Below are positions 6,420 through 9,947 of a stretch of DNA of 9,947 nt, piece after piece (the stretch's first letter is position 1; each line of letters begins with the position of its first letter). The translations under genes were made by a program, and so were the position numbers. Under the pieces are notes generated by a model. That model made no database searches. It was not told the DNA's origin and saw nothing but the letters and a program-made list of their open reading frames with translations. This DNA is from Nitrospinota bacterium (GTDB lineage: Bacteria; UBA8248), in contig WTGD01000098.1 in the NCBI GenBank assembly GCA_011523725.1, forward strand, positions 1 to 9,947. Direction: 5' to 3'.

Positions 6420-6452
6420 TTGACAAGGGGGACAAGATATTGTAGCTACAAT
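6420..6452 (+). promoter_or_regulatory. antitoxin promoter and palindromic operator
   Basis: A perfect TTGACA (6420-6425) lies ahead of a perfect 14-bp palindrome, ATTGTAGCTACAAT (6439-6452). The palindrome's right half is TACAAT, a five-of-six -10 box. The 21-base spacing is long, so the true -35 may differ. RelB/DinJ-family antitoxins typically autorepress by binding such palindromes over the promoter, and this one is 26 bases before the antitoxin ATG. Confidence 0.6.
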
Positions 6453-6478
6453 GAGGCTACACGAGAGGAGGAAACCCG

Positions 6479-6736
6479 ATGCCAACCGATACTGTCGTGC
6501 GCGCCCGAATTGACAGCGAAACCAAGGCCCGCGCCGCCGAGGCGCTGAACGCCATGGGCCTTTCGGTTTCCGATGCGATTCGCCTGCTCATGATGCGCGT
6601 GGCGGAGGAGCGAAGGCTCCCCTTCGTCGTCCGCGCGCCGAACCCCGCCACCCGCAAGGCGATGAAGGAGTTGGATGAGGGCAAGGGGGAGCGCTTCGAC
6701 AGCGCCGAGGAGTTGTTCGAGGATCTTGGTTTGTAA
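6479..6736 (+). CDS. RelB/DinJ-family antitoxin, orphan
   Basis: This 85-residue protein has the N-terminal ribbon-helix-helix layout of RelB/DinJ antitoxins: a beta-strand TVVRARID (5-12), a helix through SETKARAAEALNAMG, and a second helix LSVSDAIRLLMMRVAEE. An acidic C-terminus (FDSAEELFEDLGL) follows and would wrap a RelE/YafQ-type toxin. AGGAGG stands 8 bases before the ATG. No toxin gene follows. The TAA overlaps an ATG (TAATG, the usual coupling arrangement), but that frame closes after MRQHP. It is GC-rich like the host genes, unlike its downstream neighbour. It may be a degraded module or may have been kept as a regulator or an anti-addiction antitoxin. Confidence 0.85.
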   Translation: MPTDTVVRARIDSETKARAAEALNAMGLSVSDAIRLLMMRVAEERRLPFVVRAPNPATRKAMKELDEGKGERFDSAEELFEDLGL

Positions 6737-6787
6737 TGCGCCAGCATCCGTAGCCGCGTCGCAGAAACCCTAAGAAGGAAAATCTCG

Positions 6788-8515
6788 ATGAAGTGCGCAT
6801 ATAGTGAAAATGGCAATTCCAAATGTCAGTTCGAGCATATAGAGCATATAAAGAATGTGCTACATCTCTCTGTACTTGCGGACGGTAAATGGTGGTGTCC
6901 CTTCCATGCGCCAAGTTATGACAAGGATGGTCATCCCACTGAAAAAGGAGATTGGCCAGACATATATCGAAAATCGATTCACGAGAAAATTTTGGAACTT
7001 CGTGAAGACGCACTAGCGAAGCAGGAAAAACTAGATTTAAGTGGAGTTGTTTTTCCTGGCGATGCAGATTTTCAAGACGTAGAATTTCCCGAAGTTGACT
7101 TTTCTCATGCTCGCTTCGAGGGGAGAGCCGACTTCAAGAATACTTCATTCATTGGTGAGTTTACTAGGTTCCGTAATACACAATTCGGTGGGGAGGCTAA
7201 CTTCGAGGAGGCTAAATTTAGTGGTTCGTTTGCTGACTTCCGAGATACAGAATTCAGTGAGAAAGTTTTCTGCATAAAAACACGATTTGATGGAGATGCA
7301 AGTTTCCGAGATGCTCTATTCTATCAGAGCACTACATTTCAAGACTCGAGATTTATTAGAAATACCAGTTTCCGAGGAGTTGAATTCAAAGAAGATGCTT
7401 TCTTCCCAAGAACTGAATTCAATGGAAATACAAGTTTCCTAGGAGCCCAATTCAACGAAGCCGTCAGTTTCCGGGATGCCAACTTCAATCATATCGTAAG
7501 ATTCCGTAATGCCCAGTTCAAGGGCAATGCCCGCTTCCAATATGTCCAATTTAGTAGAGGGCAGTCTGATTTCCGTAACGCCCGATTTAATAAGAAAGCC
7601 TACTTCACAAATTCCACATTTAGTATAAGTGGGACTTTATTCAGAAAAACTGAATTTAACCGAATAGCAGATTTCCAAAATACTCAATTCAATGGGGCTG
7701 CGAACTTTCAGAATGCCAAATTTAATGAGAATGCAAGATTTAAAGACTCCCAATTCAAATTATGGGCCAGATTTATTGCTGCTCAATTCAGAGGGCATGC
7801 GGATTTCACATCTTCTGGAAACAACACAGAAATTGATGCTTTCCAAGATGAGGTCTATTTTGACGGCGCGAAATTTCTGGACAATGCAAATTTCAACAAT
7901 CGAAAATTTCAGCAATCAACAAATTTTCGTGAATGCTTTTTTCACAAAGCACCCCGCTTTCATAACTGCAGTCTTCATCAGGAAACGGATTTCGCGGATG
8001 CCAGATTTCTGGACACAAGCTCACCCGGGTCGGCCATGGCGTATCGAACGCTGAAACAGGACATGGAAGAAAAAAGGGCGCGGCAGGAGCAGTTGGTTTT
8101 TTACGCTCTTGAGATGAAATGCAGGCGTAGTGAAGAAAAAAGGAAATTCTTGAAGTTCATCTCCTGGCTTTATGAGGCGACCTCCGATTATGGCCAGAGG
8201 ATTTTCTTGCCGTTGGCCTGGCTGGCATTTTTCTTTCTGTTCTTCGCCTTAATTTACGCAGCTTACTTCAAAGTATTACTTAACTTGGATGCCGCAAGTA
8301 TTCTTCCGCAGTCTCTTCGTTTCAGCATCAAGCAAATCGTCCGCCCGTTCGGCGTATTCACCTCTTCATTTCCTGATGGAATTTTTGGGAAAATTCCTCC
8401 TACAAGCCTCCTATCCCTGCCCCTCATCATCGCGGCCACGCTTCAATCGTTCCTGAGTCTTGTCCTGCTGCTGCTGAGCGGCCTCGCTGCGCGCTGGCGC
8501 TTCAAGATCGGTTGA
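6788..8515 (+). CDS. pentapeptide-repeat protein with N-terminal Cys/His cluster and C-terminal 2TM domain
   Basis: This 575-residue protein has three parts. Residues 1-70 carry Cys3, Cys13, His17, His20 and Cys37-Pro-Phe-His40, a possible zinc site. Residues of about 84-410 are pentapeptide repeats of the Phe-centred kind (ADFKN, TSFIG, TQFGG, ANFEE), expected to form a right-handed quadrilateral beta-helix. Then comes a charged helical linker (LKQDMEEKRARQEQLVFYALEMKCRR, shown here only as its family-like pattern), a transmembrane helix at about 472-494 and another at about 541-566, ending LAARWRFKIG. I recall this linker and paired helices in other membrane-bound pentapeptide proteins. The segment between the helices has no potassium-channel filter. 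AAGGA lies 9 bases before the ATG. The repeat DNA is visibly AT-richer than the metabolic genes, suggesting transfer. Function is unknown. Confidence 0.88.
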   Translation: MKCAYSENGNSKCQFEHIEHIKNVLHLSVLADGKWWCPFHAPSYDKDGHPTEKGDWPDIYRKSIHEKILELREDALAKQEKLDLSGVVFPGDADFQDVEFPEVDFSHARFEGRADFKNTSFIGEFTRFRNTQFGGEANFEEAKFSGSFADFRDTEFSEKVFCIKTRFDGDASFRDALFYQSTTFQDSRFIRNTSFRGVEFKEDAFFPRTEFNGNTSFLGAQFNEAVSFRDANFNHIVRFRNAQFKGNARFQYVQFSRGQSDFRNARFNKKAYFTNSTFSISGTLFRKTEFNRIADFQNTQFNGAANFQNAKFNENARFKDSQFKLWARFIAAQFRGHADFTSSGNNTEIDAFQDEVYFDGAKFLDNANFNNRKFQQSTNFRECFFHKAPRFHNCSLHQETDFADARFLDTSSPGSAMAYRTLKQDMEEKRARQEQLVFYALEMKCRRSEEKRKFLKFISWLYEATSDYGQRIFLPLAWLAFFFLFFALIYAAYFKVLLNLDAASILPQSLRFSIKQIVRPFGVFTSSFPDGIFGKIPPTSLLSLPLIIAATLQSFLSLVLLLLSGLAARWRFKIG

Positions 8516-8678
8516 GGAGAGCGGGGGCGGATGCGGATAATTCCGGCAGAAATTTACTCCTGCCACTTACGGGTGGGGCAGCCATCCAAGTATACAGACT
8601 TAACATCAGGCTCAATATGAGCCATGATTTTCAGTTCCTTACTGGTTGATATTTGCCTACTTGCTGGGGGGCAGGAAG
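8516..8678. other. intergenic stretch after pentapeptide gene
   Basis: No strong terminator is visible. A short hairpin can form from GGCTCA and TGAGCC around ATA (near 8609-8623). A plus-strand TATACA near 8590 could be a -10 for the next gene, but its -35 is poor. Confidence 0.35.
8554..8625 (-). CDS. possible 23-residue micro-ORF or gene remnant
   Basis: On the minus strand an ATG opens MAHIEPDVKSVYLDGCP and the frame ends 23 codons later in TRKWQE and TAA. AAGGA lies 10 bases upstream. Residue choice looks protein-like (no repeats, mixed codons), but the length gives little power. It lies antisense between two plus-strand genes. It could be a fragment of a lost gene or chance. Confidence 0.2.
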   Translation of the reverse strand: MAHIEPDVKSVYLDGCPTRKWQE

Positions 8679-8921
8679 ATGAACTCACAGCTCGACAAGA
8701 ACCGAGCTGCTTACAACGCCATCAAGGAAGAAATGGAAGCCGAACACTTCGGAAGGGCGGCATTGCTCCATGACGGGGAAGTTGTGGAGATATATAACGA
8801 TAGCGGTGATGCATATGCGATAGGTTGTGAGAAATTCGGTCTCGGAAATTTCTCGATTGAAAATATTGGTGAACCGCCAATATCTCTTGGCGTTTTCACT
8901 ATGTGCCTACCTAAATCCTGA
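8679..8921 (+). CDS. small conserved-type protein (DUF5678-like)
   Basis: This 80-residue protein has a charged helical first part (DKNRAAYNAIKEEMEAEHFG), then ALLHDGEVVEIYNDSGDAYAIG, and ends with ISLGVFTMCL. The order helix, G-x-A-hydrophobic-hydrophobic-H-DGEVV, then an acidic turn and AY recalls DUF5678-type proteins, which are often small and encoded beside aspartic-protease-like or toxin-antitoxin-like genes. This is an inference from pattern, not a firm match. The ATG at 8679 follows a G-rich run (GGGGGG at 8666-8671). A TTG at 8646 would add 11 residues without a ribosome site. Function is unknown. Confidence 0.6.
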   Translation: MNSQLDKNRAAYNAIKEEMEAEHFGRAALLHDGEVVEIYNDSGDAYAIGCEKFGLGNFSIENIGEPPISLGVFTMCLPKS

Positions 8922-9019
8922 AGTTGACAGAACTCGATATGCCCGTGAGGAAGCGACGGCACCCCTCAATATGATGGCAATTCCTTGACCTCGCTCTGAT
9001 CCTCCCCAAGTCGCAGAAT

Positions 9020-9140
9020 CCCCTGCCGATTACTGCCACGTCATACGCCGCCATATTTCTTGTTCTGAATAACCTGTTCCAAGAAACAAAAACGCGCCCA
9101 TTAGTCTAAGGTTCCGCGCCCATGTTGAATGGAGGGGAAC
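9020..9140. repeat. direct repeat B: eroded copy of lpdA 5' region
   Basis: This is the second copy of 6271-6390, colinear with it and in the same orientation. The identical blocks cover the lpdA first codons (20 bases), the -10 region (12 bases) and the promoter spacer (13 bases). The ribosome site AAAGGAGG has decayed to AACAAGAAA. The two copies bracket the antitoxin, pentapeptide and small-protein genes. Confidence 0.85.
9025..9054 (-). pseudogene. lpdA 5' remnant (first ten codons)
   Basis: Reading the minus strand from the ATG at 9054 gives MAAYDVAVIG, identical to the first ten residues of LpdA. Two of the codons differ only synonymously (GCA for GCG, GTA for GTG). Similarity stops after this, where the next residues are RGFCDLGR instead of GGPAGYVA. 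The open frame then wanders on without resemblance to a stop at 8911. It is a broken copy, not a functional enzyme. Confidence 0.8.
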
Positions 9141-9231
9141 TACCAACTGAAGTCCAATGGCTACTTTAGATTGTGTACAGATGTTATTGCTGGTGGATAT
9201 TTTGAGTTTTGTGTTTAAACAACCTGATACG

Positions 9232-9260
9232 TTGACGATTGACACTAACTTTCGTAATAT
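9232..9260 (+). promoter_or_regulatory. candidate promoter for tcmP
   Basis: TTGACG (9232-9237), a 17-base spacer and TAATAT (9255-9260) lie in an AT-rich stretch, 57 bases before the tcmP start. A perfect TTGACA (9239-9244) overlaps but has no -10 at the right distance. Confidence 0.45.
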
Positions 9261-9316
9261 TTTTGCTTAACTAAAAATCGCCATATTCAATATCTGTATT
9301 TCATCCGGAGCAAGTA

Positions 9317-9947
9317 ATGACTATTAGTGATGAGAAACAATCACCAGAGTTTGGCGGCACATGGACACTAGAAAAACTTGATATTCTGGAAAGCTATCTC
9401 AACGCCTATACAACGGCATTAAAGAATCAACCATCCAAAACACGACCATTCAAACTAATGTACATTGATGCTTTCGCGGGTACGGGCCTGATAGAACTTC
9501 CGCAACATGATGGTGAAGCTGATAAGCGCGATTTTATACGTGGCTCGGCAGAACGCGCCATCAGGATTACAGACAAACCTTTCGATAAGTTGATCTTTGT
9601 AGAAAAAGACCCTGTTCGATTTGAAGAATTGAAATCCCTGCGAGATTCACATCCTGATAGAGGCATCCAGGTAATAAACTCCGAAGCAAATCACTTTTTA
9701 CGCAATCTAACAGAAGATTGGGGTAGATGGCGCGGTGTTCTCTTTCTGGATCCGTTCTCCACGGAAGTCGAATGGTCGACTATCGAAAAGATAGCCAACT
9801 TCAAGGCGCTGGATACCTGGATTCTTTTTCCCGTTTCCGCGATTGCGCGGATGTTGCCGAAATCAAGAATGCCGGAGGATGTCGAGCCGAAGTGGGCTGC
9901 TCGATTAACTAGAATATATGGTAATGAGAACTGGAGAAACCTATATC
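9317..9947 (+). CDS. tcmP: three-Cys-motif partner protein TcmP (partial, runs off window)
   Basis: The frame is open from an ATG at 9317, with GGAG six bases upstream, to the window end: 210 codons without a stop. The translation has the ordered features I know from TcmP: GGTWTLEKLDILESYLNAY at the start, YIDAFAGTG (49-57), RGSAERA (75-81), LIFVEKDP (92-99), VLFLDPF (141-147) with EVEW after it, and DTWILFPVS (166-174). DAFAGTG, the Glu96 in FVEKD and LDPF resemble the motifs of Rossmann-fold SAM methyltransferases, but activity is unproven. TcmP genes are nearly always next to a gene of the Gp37/Gp68 (DUF5131) three-Cys-motif family, which I expect just beyond the right edge. About half the usual length appears to be present. 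Confidence 0.88.
   Translation, partial: MTISDEKQSPEFGGTWTLEKLDILESYLNAYTTALKNQPSKTRPFKLMYIDAFAGTGLIELPQHDGEADKRDFIRGSAERAIRITDKPFDKLIFVEKDPVRFEELKSLRDSHPDRGIQVINSEANHFLRNLTEDWGRWRGVLFLDPFSTEVEWSTIEKIANFKALDTWILFPVSAIARMLPKSRMPEDVEPKWAARLTRIYGNENWRNLY

Noticed and set aside
6788..8515. Qnr/MfpA-type gyrase-protecting pentapeptide protein
   Set aside because: Those are soluble proteins of about 200 residues with Leu/Phe-mixed repeats; this one is 575 residues with a Cys/His N-terminus and two membrane helices.
9030..9245. 71-codon minus-strand frame over repeat B
   Set aside because: It crosses the eroded lpdA copy in another frame, has no family features and no good ribosome site.
9317..9947. 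Ordinary DNA methyltransferase
   Set aside because: The LDPF and DAFAGTG motifs are suggestive, but the overall order of conserved blocks fits TcmP, and no target-recognition region or endonuclease is seen.

Overview
The window reads as a chromosomal segment of a GC-rich Gram-negative bacterium. The signs are a lipoprotein transglycosylase, a secreted DUF3047 protein, and acyl-CoA and lipoamide metabolism genes with good Shine-Dalgarno sites and sigma70-like promoters. Its long intergenic stretches are full of palindromic repeats of the kind seen in environmental lineages such as Desulfobacterota-like or Nitrospinota-like bacteria. I cannot place the organism more precisely from sequence alone.

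Left part (1-6400), host-like and GC-rich. A two-gene minus-strand operon encodes an SLT-type transglycosylase lipoprotein followed by a secreted DUF3047 protein. After about 670 bases of degenerate repeats comes a minus-strand acyl-CoA dehydrogenase, divergent from a plus-strand class IV PLP aminotransferase. A 456-base gap then holds a nested inverted-repeat element of about 305 bp and a separate perfect 28-bp palindrome. Next is a minus-strand dihydrolipoyl dehydrogenase (lpdA) with a clear promoter. These genes are metabolic or envelope genes, not an obvious single pathway.

Right part (about 6400-9947), accessory. It contains an orphan RelB/DinJ-type antitoxin behind a palindromic operator, then a large AT-richer gene for a pentapeptide-repeat protein with an N-terminal Cys/His cluster and a C-terminal two-helix membrane domain. 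A small conserved-looking protein resembling DUF5678 follows, and then a three-Cys-motif partner protein (TcmP) that runs off the right edge. Between the last two lies an eroded second copy of the lpdA promoter, leader and first ten codons. The block from 6400 to 9020 is therefore bracketed by direct repeats about 2.75 kb apart, the footprint expected of an insertion or duplication at the lpdA 5' end.

The points most worth following are: the lpdA-5'-end direct repeats around the accessory cargo; the incomplete TcmP system at the edge; the pentapeptide/2TM protein with its possible metal-binding N-terminus; and a short GGGGYTRTTGRAMA-like motif lying just downstream, in transcript sense, of four gene 3' ends. 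No tRNA, rRNA or CRISPR array was seen.
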